Origin: Pseudomonas sp. MWU13-2100
GTDB taxonomy: Bacteria > Pseudomonadota > Gammaproteobacteria > Pseudomonadales > Pseudomonadaceae
Assembly (NCBI RefSeq): GCF_023242365.1
Contig: NZ_JALLIX010000028.1
Span: forward strand, 20,118 to 84,117
DNA: 64,000 nucleotides
Direction: 5' to 3'
Below, one piece after another: positions 8,337 to 17,153 of the stretch; positions within the stretch are counted from its first letter, which is position 1, and each line of letters starts with the position of its first letter. Below the pieces are notes generated by a model. That model had not been told where the DNA came from and searched no databases. It saw nothing but the letters and a program-made list of their open reading frames with translations. The position numbers and the translations under genes are program-made.

Positions 8337-9520
8337 GGCTGTGTCTCCAGGGAAGGACGTTCAGGGGCCGGGGCTTTCGGCTCGGTACGCGTGGCCTGCG
8401 GCAGGGTTGCGGCCACTGGTTGTGAGCGAGGAGAACGCCGCAACAATCGAGCAAGAGCCTGACGACCGTGACTGTCCCAGAGCCCGGCCAACCCATTGGG
8501 GAAGTACATGACCACGGCGATGAACAAGCCGCCCATCAGGTACAGCCACAGCTCGGGAAAGGACTCGGAGAAATAGGTCTTGCCGTAGTTCACCAGCAAG
8601 GCGCCATACACCGCGCCGAGCAACGACATGCGCCCGCCGACCGCGGTAAAGATCACCATCTCGATGGACGGCACGATGCCGACGAACGACGGTGACATGA
8701 AGCCCACCTGCAAGGCGAACATCGCGCCGCCAATCGCCGAGAAACCGGCGGCAATGCAGAACACGAAGATCTTGAAGGTCGCCACGTCATAACCGGAGAA
8801 GCGCACCCGCTCCTCCTTGTCGCGCATCGCCATCAGCAAGCGGCCCAGCTTGGAGGCGAGGACAAAACGACCGATGAAAATGCAGCCGAACAGCAATCCC
8901 GCATTGATGAAGTACAGCAGCAGCTTGGCACTGTCGCTGCGCAGGTCCCAACCGAGCAGGGTCTTGAGATCGGTGATGCCATTGACCCCGCCGCTCAAGC
9001 CCTGCTGGCCGACAATCAGCACCGTGAGAATCAGCGCGATGGCCTGGGTGACGATGGAGAAATACACATCCCCGACCCGCCGCTTGAACAGCGCCATGCC
9101 GATGATAAAAGCCAGCAGCACCGGCACCAGGATCACCGCCAGCAACGTGAAGCTGAAACTGTGGAACGGCACCCAGAGCCAGGGCAGTTCGGTGATCTGG
9201 TTCCAGTCCATGAAGTCCGGAATGCCCGGCGTGGTCTGGATCCTGGTGCTGAGCGGATCAGAGGCTTCCAGCTTGAGAAACATCGCCATGCAGTAGCCGC
9301 CGACACCGAAGAACACTCCCTGCCCGAGGCTGAGAATGCCGCCATAGCCCCAGCACAACACCAGGCCGACGGCGACAAACGCGTAGGTCAGGTACTTGCC
9401 GACCATGTTCAGGCGGAAGGCATCCAGGGTCAGTGGGAACACCACGAAAATCAGCAGCGCCAACAGCGCCACGCCGAGCAGGTTCGGCTTGCCCGCCAGC
9501 ATCTTGTCTAGAACGTTCAT
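8333..9520 (-). CDS. urtC: Urea/short-chain amide ABC transporter permease (UrtC type)
   Basis: The 395-residue inner-membrane permease is of the LivM/UrtC type, with about ten hydrophobic segments. It carries the family stretch LVLCWGYGGILSLGQGVFFG near residues 55-75 and SLLGAVYGALLVNYGKTYFSE near the end. The C-terminus is an extended proline/alanine-rich tail (about 40 residues) beyond the last membrane helix. Its stop overlaps the urtD start. It pairs with the UrtB-type permease encoded 10 bases upstream. Confidence 0.92.
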   Translation of the reverse strand: MNVLDKMLAGKPNLLGVALLALLIFVVFPLTLDAFRLNMVGKYLTYAFVAVGLVLCWGYGGILSLGQGVFFGVGGYCMAMFLKLEASDPLSTRIQTTPGIPDFMDWNQITELPWLWVPFHSFSFTLLAVILVPVLLAFIIGMALFKRRVGDVYFSIVTQAIALILTVLIVGQQGLSGGVNGITDLKTLLGWDLRSDSAKLLLYFINAGLLFGCIFIGRFVLASKLGRLLMAMRDKEERVRFSGYDVATFKIFVFCIAAGFSAIGGAMFALQVGFMSPSFVGIVPSIEMVIFTAVGGRMSLLGAVYGALLVNYGKTYFSESFPELWLYLMGGLFIAVVMYFPNGLAGLWDSHGRQALARLLRRSPRSQPVAATLPQATRTEPKAPAPERPSLETQP

Positions 9521-9530
9521 CGGCTCGCCT

Positions 9531-10448
9531 CTACTTGCGCACTTTGATGGAGAACAGCCCTTGGGGGCGCAGCATCAGGATCAGGATGACCCCGGACAGG
9601 GTCAGCACCTTGGCCATCGAGCCGCTGAGGAAAAACTCCGAGATCGATTGGGTCTGGGCAATCACGAAGGCCGACGCGATGGTGCCGAACAGGCTTTGCG
9701 CACCGCCGAAGACCACCACCAGGAAGGTGTCGACGATGTACTGCGAGCCGGCGGTGGGCCCGGTGGAACCGATGGTGGTGAAGGCCGCGCCGGCCACTCC
9801 CGCCACACCGCAACCCAGGGCGAAGGTCATGCGGTCGACCTTGCGCGTATTGATGCCCACGGCCCGGCTCATCAACCGGTTCTGCACCGTGGCACGCACA
9901 TGCAGGCCCCAGCGCGAACGGTAGAGCAGGACAAAAATCCCCGCCGTCAGCAGCAGGGTCAGGGCCATCATGAACAGGCCATTACGCGGGATCTCGATGG
10001 CATCGGTGAGGTTGAACGAACCCATCAGCCACTCCGGTGGCGTGGCGCTGACTTCACGGGCGCCGAACACCGAACGGAAGGTCTGCTGCATGACCAGGGA
10101 CAAACCCCAGGTCGCCAGCAGCGTGTCCAGCGGGCGCTTGTAGAGGCGGCTGATCATCGCCCACTCCACCAGCCAGCCGATGGCGCCGGCGACCAGGAAC
10201 GACAGGGCGATGGCGAAGAAAAAATAGTAGGGCTGGAACGCCGGAGCGAAATGGCTGGTCAGGCTCGAACAGACATAGGTGGTGTAGGCACCGATGGTAA
10301 GGAACTCGCCGTGGGCCATATTGATGACCCCCATTTGCCCGAAGATGATCGCCAGCCCCAGTGCCATCAACAGCAGCACACAGAACACGGACAAGCCGTT
10401 GAACCCCTGCATGGCCGCGATGGCACCAAATTCCGATAGCCATTCCAT
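9531..10448 (-). CDS. urtB: Urea/short-chain amide ABC transporter permease (UrtB type)
   Basis: The 305-residue LivH/UrtB-type permease starts at the ATG at 10448, giving MEWLSEFGAIAAMQGFNGLS. The upstream extension of the frame runs into a REPIN and is not coding. Family stretches are LGLAIIFGQMGVINMAHGEF near residues 30-50 and GCGVAGVAGAAFTTIGSTGP near the middle. It is separated from the substrate-binding gene by about 140 bases holding a REPIN, as is often seen inside Pseudomonas transporter operons. Confidence 0.92.
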   Translation of the reverse strand: MEWLSEFGAIAAMQGFNGLSVFCVLLLMALGLAIIFGQMGVINMAHGEFLTIGAYTTYVCSSLTSHFAPAFQPYYFFFAIALSFLVAGAIGWLVEWAMISRLYKRPLDTLLATWGLSLVMQQTFRSVFGAREVSATPPEWLMGSFNLTDAIEIPRNGLFMMALTLLLTAGIFVLLYRSRWGLHVRATVQNRLMSRAVGINTRKVDRMTFALGCGVAGVAGAAFTTIGSTGPTAGSQYIVDTFLVVVFGGAQSLFGTIASAFVIAQTQSISEFFLSGSMAKVLTLSGVILILMLRPQGLFSIKVRK

Positions 10449-10489
10449 GATGATGGTCTCCTGTTGGGAGGTAGAAATAAAAAACCGCA

Positions 10490-10576
10490 TTGCCGGCAAG
10501 CCAGCCCCTACAGATAGGTGCTCCACAACAAAGGTTTCGTCGTACCCGGCCTCTGTAGGAGCCGGCTTGCTGGCGA
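10490..10576. repeat. REPIN between urtA and urtB
   Basis: Arms GCCGGCAAGCCAGC...CTACAG and CTGTAG...CCGGCTTGCTGGC form an inverted pair about 87 bases long. The sequence class differs from the GTGGGAGC class found elsewhere in the window. It lies in the 141-base gap inside the transporter operon and could act as an RNA stem after the highly expressed binding-protein gene. Confidence 0.8.
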
Positions 10577-10589
10577 TAGCGGTCGAGCG

Positions 10590-11834
10590 TTATTGGTAAC
10601 CTTTAGGGAACGGATTCGGTTCGATCAGACCGGACTCGTAGACCACCTTGAACTGACCATTTGGCTGCACTTCACCGATGCGGGTCTTGCTCCACAGGTG
10701 ATGGTTTTCGTGCACTTTCACGTAGCCTTCAGGCGCGGTTTTCAACTCGATGCCTGGCGAGGCCGCGACCACCTTGTCGACATCGAAGCTACCCGCCTTC
10801 TCCACCGCCGCCTTCCACAACCACGGGCCGAGGTAAGCCGCCTGGGTCACGTCGCCGATCACCGCGTCCTTGCCGTACTTGGCCTTGAAGGCTTCGACGA
10901 AGGCTTTGTTGTTCGGGTTGTCCAGGCTCTGGAAGTACTTCATCGAGGCATAGAAACCGGCCATGTTCTCGCCGCCGATACCCAGCAGTTCGTCTTCGGT
11001 CACCGACAAGGTGAGCAAGGTCTGCTTGGAGGAATTGACGCCCGCCGCATTCAGTTGCTTGTAGAACGCCACGTTGGAACCACCGACCACGGCGGCAAAC
11101 ACCACATCAGGTTTCTTCAGCTTGACCTTGTTGATCAGCGAGCCGAACTGGGTGTTGCCCAGCGGGTAGTAGTCCTCCCCGACCACGGTGCCGTGCAGCA
11201 CGTTTTCAATATGCTTGCGGGCGATCTTCATCGAGGTGCGTGGCCAGATGTAATCCGAACCCACCAGGTAGAAAGTCTTGGCGCCCTTGGTCTTGGCGAT
11301 CCAGTCAAGGCTGGCGAGGATTTGCTGGGTGGCTTCCTGGCCGGTGTAGATCACGTTCTTCGACTGCTCCAGCCCTTCATAGAAAGTCGGGTAGTAGAGC
11401 AGGCCGTTTTCCTTCTCGAAGATCGGCAGCACGGCCTTGCGCGAGGCCGAGGTCCAGCAGCCGAACACCGTTGCCACCTTGTCGTTGACCAGCAGCTTCT
11501 TGGCCTTCTCGGCGAAGGTCGGCCAGTCGGAGGCGCCGTCTTCCTGGATCACCTTGATCTGCCGACCGAGGATGCCGCCCGAAGCGTTGATCTGTTCGAT
11601 GGCCAGACGTTCGGCCTGGATCGAACCGGTTTCGGAAATCGCCATGGTGCCGGTGGCCGAGTGCAACTGGCCGACGGTGACTTCGGTCGGGGTCACGGCC
11701 AGGCCGGTGCTATTGGCCTCGTCCGCCATGACCCCCTGGCTGAACACACTGGCGGCCAGTAACGACAGGGCCGCCGCTCCCAGCGCCAGACGGCGCGGCA
11801 ACAGACCTTGGGTGCGGATCAATCGTGGTTCCAT
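10590..11834 (-). CDS. urtA: Urea/short-chain amide ABC transporter substrate-binding protein (UrtA/FmdD type)
   Basis: The 414-residue periplasmic binding protein has a long signal region (positive MEPRLIRTQGLLPRR, then LALGAAALSLLAASVFSQGVMA). The mature part matches the UrtA/FmdD/AmiC family: VTVGQLHSATGTMAISE, VFGCWTSASRKAVLP and NLLYYPTFYEG-like stretches are visible. The ATG at 11834 has an AGAGGAG ribosome binding site. It is the first gene of the transporter operon. A strong palindrome lies 118-133 bases upstream. Urea, formamide and acetamide cannot be told apart as the ligand. Confidence 0.93.
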   Translation of the reverse strand: MEPRLIRTQGLLPRRLALGAAALSLLAASVFSQGVMADEANSTGLAVTPTEVTVGQLHSATGTMAISETGSIQAERLAIEQINASGGILGRQIKVIQEDGASDWPTFAEKAKKLLVNDKVATVFGCWTSASRKAVLPIFEKENGLLYYPTFYEGLEQSKNVIYTGQEATQQILASLDWIAKTKGAKTFYLVGSDYIWPRTSMKIARKHIENVLHGTVVGEDYYPLGNTQFGSLINKVKLKKPDVVFAAVVGGSNVAFYKQLNAAGVNSSKQTLLTLSVTEDELLGIGGENMAGFYASMKYFQSLDNPNNKAFVEAFKAKYGKDAVIGDVTQAAYLGPWLWKAAVEKAGSFDVDKVVAASPGIELKTAPEGYVKVHENHHLWSKTRIGEVQPNGQFKVVYESGLIEPNPFPKGYQ

Positions 11835-11938
11835 GCTGCTACTCCTCTGCGGTGGCGCTGCGGGTTCGCCTCGGGGGCGGCCAGCAACGGTGATGGCATC
11901 AGCATGGCGGCGAGGAGCAGTGGCCGGTATACGCAGCC

Positions 11939-11967
11939 TGACGTAAAGGCATACGTCATTTGACGTA
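11939..11967. promoter_or_regulatory. Operator cluster in the transporter/kinase divergent region
   Basis: Three copies of the half-site TGACGTA occur: TGACGTA at 11939, TACGTCA at 11952 and TGACGTA at 11961. The last two form a perfect 16-base palindrome with a 2-base centre. The cluster lies in the 317-base gap between divergent urtA and the kinase gene. It recurs upstream of fmdA. Outside it the gap shows no gene. Confidence 0.68.
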
Positions 11968-12151
11968 GGGAAATTCGCACCAAGCTGGCGCAGGCTAGCG
12001 CCTCAGGCCCGAGCCACCCGACCGCCTTACGCGCAGGCACGCGCACGGGTAACCGCTGGTGCGGCCCGGCAGCCTGGGGCATGAAAATTGCTCAATTTTT
12101 CACCACTACAACGCCAGGCACGGAGCGCCTTGACCGCAGGAGTCCTTCACC

Positions 12152-15100
12152 GTGCTACCACCCGGCACCCAGCGCATCGCCAAGATCCGTCGCGACTACA
12201 ACAGCTGGGTCGCCGACGAGACCATGGAGGACTACGCCCTGCGCTATACGCCGAAGTCCTTTCGCAAGTGGTCGGAGTTGCGTATCGCCAACACCGCTTT
12301 AGGCGCGGTGTCGTTCCTCGCCCTGGAGGCAATCGGCGGGGTGCTGGCCCTGAGTTATGGGTTCACCAACACCTTCTGGGCGATTCTCGCGGTGAGCCTG
12401 GTGATCTTCTTCACCGGCCTGCCCATCAGCTACTACGCCGCCCGCTACGGCGTCGACATGGACCTGCTGACCCGCGGCGCCGGCTTCGGCTATATCGGCT
12501 CGACCATCACCTCGCTGATCTACGCCAGCTTCACCTTCCTGTTCTTCGCCCTGGAAGCGGCGATCATGGCCCTGGCCCTGGAGCTGTATTTCCATATCCC
12601 GCTGGCCTTCGCCTATGTGATCTGCTCCGTACTGGTGATCCCGCTGGTGGCCTATGGGGTGACGCTGATCAGTCGCCTGCAGCTCTGGACCCAACCGTTG
12701 TGGCTGGTGTTGCTGGTACTGCCCTATCTGTTCGTGCTGGTGAAAAATCCCCAGGCTTTCAGCGACTGGACCAGCTTCCTCGGCCGCAGTACCAGCGGCG
12801 GCGACTTCAACCTGCTGGAATTTTGTGCGGCCTGCACCGTGGCCCTGTCGCTGGTGACGCAGATCGGCGAACAGGTCGACTACCTGCGCTTCCTGCCGGA
12901 GAAAACCGCGGCCAACCGCAAACGCTGGTGGGCCGCGCTGCTCTGCGCCGGCCCCGGCTGGATCATCCCCGGCGCCCTGAAGATGGCCGGCGGCGCCTTC
13001 CTGGCCTTTCTCGCCCTGCAACACGAAATCCCCATGGAGCGTGCCGCCGAGCCGACGCAGATGTACCTGGTGGCCTTCAGTTATGTGTTCTCCTCGCCGG
13101 AATGGGCCCTGGGCGCCATGGTCCTGTTCGTGTTCGTCTCGCAGATGAAGATCAACCTGACCAATGCCTACGCCGGCTCGCTGGCCTGGTCGAACTTCTT
13201 CGCCCGGGTCACCCACAGCCATCCCGGCCGCGTGGTCTGGCTGGTGTTCAATGTGGCGATTGCGCTGATGCTGATGGAGCTGGGGGTGTTCGATGTCATC
13301 GACCAGGTGCTCGGCCTCTACGCCAATATCGCCACCGCCTGGATCGGCTGCGTGGTCGCTGACCTGGTGATCAACAAGCCGCTGGGGCTGTCGCCGAAAC
13401 ACATCGAGTTCAAGCGCGCGCACCTCTACGACATCAACCCGGTGGGTGTCGGCTCGATGCTGATTGCCTCGCTGCTGTCGATCCTCGCCCACTTCGGCCT
13501 GTTCGGCGCCCTGGCCCAGGCCGCGCCGCCCTTTGTCGCTCTCGGTACCGCGCTGATCATGGTCCCGCTGCTGGCCTGGGCTACCGGCAGCCGCTACTAC
13601 ATCGCCCGCAGCAGCGACCCGTTGCTGCTGCGCCCGGTAGAGCCGAGCACACAGATCACCTGCGGCCTGTGCAGCAACCCGTTCGAAAGCGCGGACATGG
13701 CATTCTGTCCGGCCTACAGCACGCCCATCTGCTCGCTGTGCTGTTCGCTGGATGCGCGTTGCGGCGACCGTTGCAAACCCCAGGGGCGCCTGTCCGCGCA
13801 GTTCGAATCGCTGTTGCGCTGGCTGCTGCCCAGCACCCTGGTCCCGCGCCTGCACACCCGGCTGATGCATTACCTCGGTCTGCTGCTGGTGCTGATCCTG
13901 ATGCTCAGCGGCGCCCTGGCGCTGATCTACGGCCAGGCGTCCCAGGGTTTGCCCCATTCGGCGACCTTGTACCAGGCGTTTTTCAAGGCCTTCCTGACCC
14001 TCTCGATGTTGGCGGCGATCCTCGCCTGGTGGATCGTCCTGACCCGCGAAAGTCGCCATGTGGCCCAGGAAGAGTCGACCCGCCAGACCCAGTTGCTGAT
14101 GCAGGAAATCGCCGCCCACCGTCTGACCGACCAGGCGTTGCAGGATGCCAAGGAAGCCTCCGAGGCGGCCAACGCGGCGAAGAGTCGCTATATCACCGGG
14201 CTGTCCCACGAACTGCGCACGCCGCTCAACAGCATTCTCGGTTTTACCCAGAACCTGCAGCGCGACGCGGCCATGCCGGAGCAGCACCAGGATGCCCTGG
14301 CGACCATCCTGCGCAGTGGCTCGCACTTGCTGTCGCTGATCGACGGCCTGCTCGACGTGGCCAAGATCGAGGCCGGCAAACTGCGCCTGGAACTGACGGA
14401 GATTCCGTTCCCGGAACTGATCCACGACCTGGAACTGATGTTCACTCCGCAGGCCCAGGAGAAAGGTCTGCGCTTTCGCCTGGAACTGATCGGCAAGATG
14501 CCGGCGGTGGTGCGCGGCGATGAGAAACGTGTGAGGCAGATCCTGATCAATCTGCTGGGCAATGCGGTGAATTTCACCGACAGCGGCGAGGTTTGCCTGC
14601 GGGTCAGTTACATGCGCGAAACCGCGAACTTCGAGATCATCGACACCGGTATCGGCATCGACCCCGAACATATCGAGCGGATCTTCCAGCCGTTCGAACG
14701 TGGCGACCTGATGCGCCAGGACAAGGGCGTCGGCCTCGGTCTGACCATCACCCGCATGCTTACTTCGTTGATGGGCGGCGAGTTGCAGGTCAAGAGTCAG
14801 CAGGACAAGGGCACCTGCTTCCAGGTGCGGCTGTTTCTGTCCCAGGTGCGCGCGCCCCAGGCCGTGGTCCATGTCGAGCACGACATCATCGGCTACCAGG
14901 GGCCCCGGCGCCGGGTGCTGGTGGTGGACGATCATGTCGACCATCGCAAGGTGCTCAATGGCATGCTCACGCCGCTGGGCTTCGAGGTGGTGCAGGCCAG
15001 CAATGGGCAGGAAGCGATTCGTCAGGTGGCGTTGCTGGGGCCGGACCTGATTCTGATGGACCTGTCGATGCCGACCATGGATGGCTGGGAAACCAGCCGC

Positions 15101-15529
15101 CTGATCCGCCGCAATGCGCTGTCCACGGTGCCGATCATCGTGATCTCGGCCAATGCCTTCAGCGACGAACGCAACCTGGCGAGTGCCTGCAATGACTACC
15201 TGGCCAAGCCGGTGCGTACCCCGGAGTTGCTGGAGCGGATTCAGAAGCAACTTGATCTGCATTGGGTACGGCGTGAAAAGCCGGCACCTGCGGCACTCCC
15301 CGCCCCCAGGGTCTTACCCTCACACCCTGACCTAGTCGCTCTCGGCGAACTCAGCGCCATCGGCTATGTCCGTGGCTTGCAGGAAAAGCTCGACAGCATC
15401 CAGGCCGAGACACCCGACACGGCGGCGTTTATCGGGTCGATCCGCAAACTGCTGAAGAACTTTCGCCTGGACGAAATCAACCGCACCCTCAAGGAGGCAG
15501 AAGATGAATGCACTGACCACAGTCGCTGA
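12152..15529 (+). CDS. Hybrid histidine kinase with an NCS1-type permease as sensor
   Basis: The 1125-residue protein starts at GTG 12152 behind an AGGAG ribosome binding site. Residues about 1-480 are a complete NCS1 (cytosine/purine/allantoin) permease-like domain with about 12 helices. A cysteine cluster (CGLC, then CSLCCSLDARCGDRC) near residues 504-540 looks like a metal-binding linker. One more membrane pair follows. The kinase core has His686 (LSHELRTPLN), an N-box (INLLGNAVNF) and G-boxes (DTGIGID, GVGLGLT). The receiver has Asp970 (LILMDLSMP). A short helical tail ends the protein. It probably senses the uptake of, or binds, a nitrogenous solute. Its end overlaps the response-regulator gene by 26 bases, so the two form a pair. 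Confidence 0.9.
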   Translation: MLPPGTQRIAKIRRDYNSWVADETMEDYALRYTPKSFRKWSELRIANTALGAVSFLALEAIGGVLALSYGFTNTFWAILAVSLVIFFTGLPISYYAARYGVDMDLLTRGAGFGYIGSTITSLIYASFTFLFFALEAAIMALALELYFHIPLAFAYVICSVLVIPLVAYGVTLISRLQLWTQPLWLVLLVLPYLFVLVKNPQAFSDWTSFLGRSTSGGDFNLLEFCAACTVALSLVTQIGEQVDYLRFLPEKTAANRKRWWAALLCAGPGWIIPGALKMAGGAFLAFLALQHEIPMERAAEPTQMYLVAFSYVFSSPEWALGAMVLFVFVSQMKINLTNAYAGSLAWSNFFARVTHSHPGRVVWLVFNVAIALMLMELGVFDVIDQVLGLYANIATAWIGCVVADLVINKPLGLSPKHIEFKRAHLYDINPVGVGSMLIASLLSILAHFGLFGALAQAAPPFVALGTALIMVPLLAWATGSRYYIARSSDPLLLRPVEPSTQITCGLCSNPFESADMAFCPAYSTPICSLCCSLDARCGDRCKPQGRLSAQFESLLRWLLPSTLVPRLHTRLMHYLGLLLVLILMLSGALALIYGQASQGLPHSATLYQAFFKAFLTLSMLAAILAWWIVLTRESRHVAQEESTRQTQLLMQEIAAHRLTDQALQDAKEASEAANAAKSRYITGLSHELRTPLNSILGFTQNLQRDAAMPEQHQDALATILRSGSHLLSLIDGLLDVAKIEAGKLRLELTEIPFPELIHDLELMFTPQAQEKGLRFRLELIGKMPAVVRGDEKRVRQILINLLGNAVNFTDSGEVCLRVSYMRETANFEIIDTGIGIDPEHIERIFQPFERGDLMRQDKGVGLGLTITRMLTSLMGGELQVKSQQDKGTCFQVRLFLSQVRAPQAVVHVEHDIIGYQGPRRRVLVVDDHVDHRKVLNGMLTPLGFEVVQASNGQEAIRQVALLGPDLILMDLSMPTMDGWETSRLIRRNALSTVPIIVISANAFSDERNLASACNDYLAKPVRTPELLERIQKQLDLHWVRREKPAPAALPAPRVLPSHPDLVALGELSAIGYVRGLQEKLDSIQAETPDTAAFIGSIRKLLKNFRLDEINRTLKEAEDECTDHSR

Positions 15530-16190
15530 ACCCGGTGTCGTGCTGATTGTCGATGACACCCCGGACAATCTTGCCCTGCTCTCCGATGCGCTTAACGATG
15601 CCGGTTATATGGTGCTGGTGGCGCTGGATGGGTTGAGTGCGTTGAACCGGATCGAGCGCCGGCGCCCGGACCTGATTCTGCTGGATGCGATGATGCCGGG
15701 GCTGGATGGGTTTGAGACCTGTCGGCGGATCAAGGCGCAGCCGGAGAGTGCTGATATTCCGGTGCTGTTCATGACGGCGCTGACGGAGAGTCGGCATGTG
15801 GTTCAGGGGTTTGAGGTGGGTGGTAGCGATTACGTGACCAAGCCGATTCAGATCGATGAGGTGCTGGCTCGGGTGGCGGCGCATCTGCGGACTTCACGTA
15901 TTTTGCATTCGGCGCGTGCGGCGTCGCAGCCAGTGGCGGCCTTGAGTTTGAATGATGAACCGGCCAGCCAGGTGCTATCGGCGCGCTTTCAACTGACGGG
16001 CCGTGAGGTGGAAGTGTTGCGCTGGGTAGCCTGTGGAAAAACCAATCGCGACATCGGCACCATCCTCGATTTGAGCCCGCGTACGGTGAACAAGCATCTG
16101 GAGCATGTGTATATCAAGCTGGGGGTGGAGACGAGGACGGCGGCGACTTCGGTGGTGCTGTCGGCGATGACGGAGCATCGGCGGATGTAG
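15504..16190 (+). CDS. LuxR-type response regulator
   Basis: The 228-residue protein has an N-terminal receiver with phospho-acceptor Asp61 (DLILLDAMMPG), the acidic pair IVDD and the lysine of YVTKP. A C-terminal GerE/LuxR helix-turn-helix follows (FQLTGREVEVLRWVACGKTN, then LSPRTVNKHLEHVY). It overlaps the hybrid kinase gene and is the expected final output of that relay. Its likely targets are the transporter and formamidase operons, which share a palindrome (TACGTCA-N2-TGACGTA) of a kind bound by dimeric LuxR-type regulators. Confidence 0.93.
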   Translation: MNALTTVAEPGVVLIVDDTPDNLALLSDALNDAGYMVLVALDGLSALNRIERRRPDLILLDAMMPGLDGFETCRRIKAQPESADIPVLFMTALTESRHVVQGFEVGGSDYVTKPIQIDEVLARVAAHLRTSRILHSARAASQPVAALSLNDEPASQVLSARFQLTGREVEVLRWVACGKTNRDIGTILDLSPRTVNKHLEHVYIKLGVETRTAATSVVLSAMTEHRRM

Positions 16191-16367
16191 CGGCTTCGAT
16201 CATTTTCGTGACGTCACGGAAATGATCGACAGCATCCAGTCCAGTGACTTCACATGTGGCTATGGCGCGCTGAATGGCGATGAGAAAATTCATTTTCAGT
16301 GATCTTGCGGCGCCAGCAAGACAACTCGCTTTCCTTTGAATGAAGTTTCCTAGAAAATCCTGAGCGC

Positions 16368-16396
16368 TTGTGCCTGCCAATTTCGGTGGCTAGTCT
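16368..16396 (+). promoter_or_regulatory. Promoter of DUF6124 cassette 1
   Basis: TTGTGC at 16368 and TAGTCT at 16391 are separated by 17 bases. The same pair with the same spacing occurs at 21509-21537 and, in the relic cassette, at 22410-22438; TAGTCT recurs at 29059. The conserved placement just before the first leader hairpin suggests that transcription starts at about 16403. Further upstream, 16295-16400 is near-identical to the flank of cassette 2. Confidence 0.55.
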
Positions 16397-16403
16397 TCAG
16401 TCG

Positions 16404-16607
16404 TCACTGCACATCAGTGATCGGGTTTAGTAGCCCGCCGTTTGACTAGGCGCAAAGTGCCCCCTTCAGCAAGGCGATGTCTTTCGACCTGCGCTTTATG
16501 GTGGCCGTGCGCAGGGCGCCTTCGGGTGCGCCGGGCCTAGTCACCGGTCTACTAACCTGCGTTCGGCCGCCACCCTTGAATCGTTTAGTAGCGATGGTAG
16601 CGGCTCC
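16404..16607 (+). ncRNA. Structured leader element, copy 1 (loop code TTTAGTAG)
   Basis: Hairpins in order: TCACTG/CAGTGA (16404-16420); CGGG-TTTAGTAG-CCCG (16422-16437); GGCGC/GTGCC (16449-16461); a long stem GGTGG...CCACC (16500-16574) with a 3-base CCG bulge and a 10-base extension CCGTGCGCAG/CTGCGTTCGG; and ATCG-TTTAGTAG-CGAT (16580-16595). Inside the long stem, CTACTAA at 16549-16555 is the exact complement of loop bases 2-8 of both flanking hairpins. A conserved CGGCTCC closes the element. Copies 2 and 3 keep this plan with compensating changes. It leads into a DUF6124 gene. No named RNA family is recognised. Confidence 0.72.
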
Positions 16608-16634
16608 GTACTGACCGACTAGGAGTCACGCAGC

Positions 16635-16982
16635 ATGTTCAAAATCACTCCCAACCCCCCGGGAACATCCGGTATCGATAGCATCGACCCACAAGCCGCT
16701 GATCGCGCTTTGGCGTACTACATACTGCCTCAAGGCGGCGGTCCAAAACGCCCTGATGTCACAGGAACACAGAACCAAGCCCCTGCCCCGCAAAGCCGAG
16801 AAGACGCTCTCGTCAGCGCCAGCTCAATCCTGGACTCCGCTGCCGCCACCGCCTATGAGAATGCGGACAACCTCACGGGCGCCAATCGTAAAGTGGCGAT
16901 GGGTGTGGTGCATCTGATCGAGTTGGCTCAACGGCAGGTGGATTCAGTGATAGACGGACAGTCGTCAGCGGTGGCGACCTGA
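16635..16982 (+). CDS. DUF6124 family protein, copy 1
   Basis: This 115-residue cytosolic protein has a proline-rich start (MFKITPNPPGTSG), a short helix (DPQAADRALAYYILP), a polar linker, and a helical hairpin (SASSILDSAAATAYENAD and KVAMGVVHLIELAQRQVDSV). The family is common and multicopy in Pseudomonas and has no known function. A TAGGAGT ribosome binding site precedes the ATG. It is about 85 percent identical to the protein at 21778-22125 and is likewise preceded by a structured leader and followed by an intrinsic terminator. Each cassette therefore looks like an independent promoter-leader-gene-terminator unit. Confidence 0.82.
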   Translation: MFKITPNPPGTSGIDSIDPQAADRALAYYILPQGGGPKRPDVTGTQNQAPAPQSREDALVSASSILDSAAATAYENADNLTGANRKVAMGVVHLIELAQRQVDSVIDGQSSAVAT

Positions 16983-17001
16983 CGTAAACGAGTGTGGTGT
17001 G

Positions 17002-17024
17002 AAGGGGAGCGGCGCTCCCCTTTT
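17002..17024 (+). terminator. Intrinsic terminator of DUF6124 cassette 1
   Basis: AAGGGGAGC-GGC-GCTCCCCTTTT is a 9-base GC-rich stem with a T-run, 20 bases after the stop codon. Cassette 2 has the same stem at 22144-22166. Confidence 0.85.
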
Positions 17025-17153
17025 CCCTCTCACGAGAACATCGTTACCATAGAGCCGCACGCGCCCGAAGTAATCGCAACGTGTTGCAAGACAGGATCAC
17101 CCCCGAAAAACAACGCGCTCACACCCATCAAACATGACGAGGCAACCTGATCC

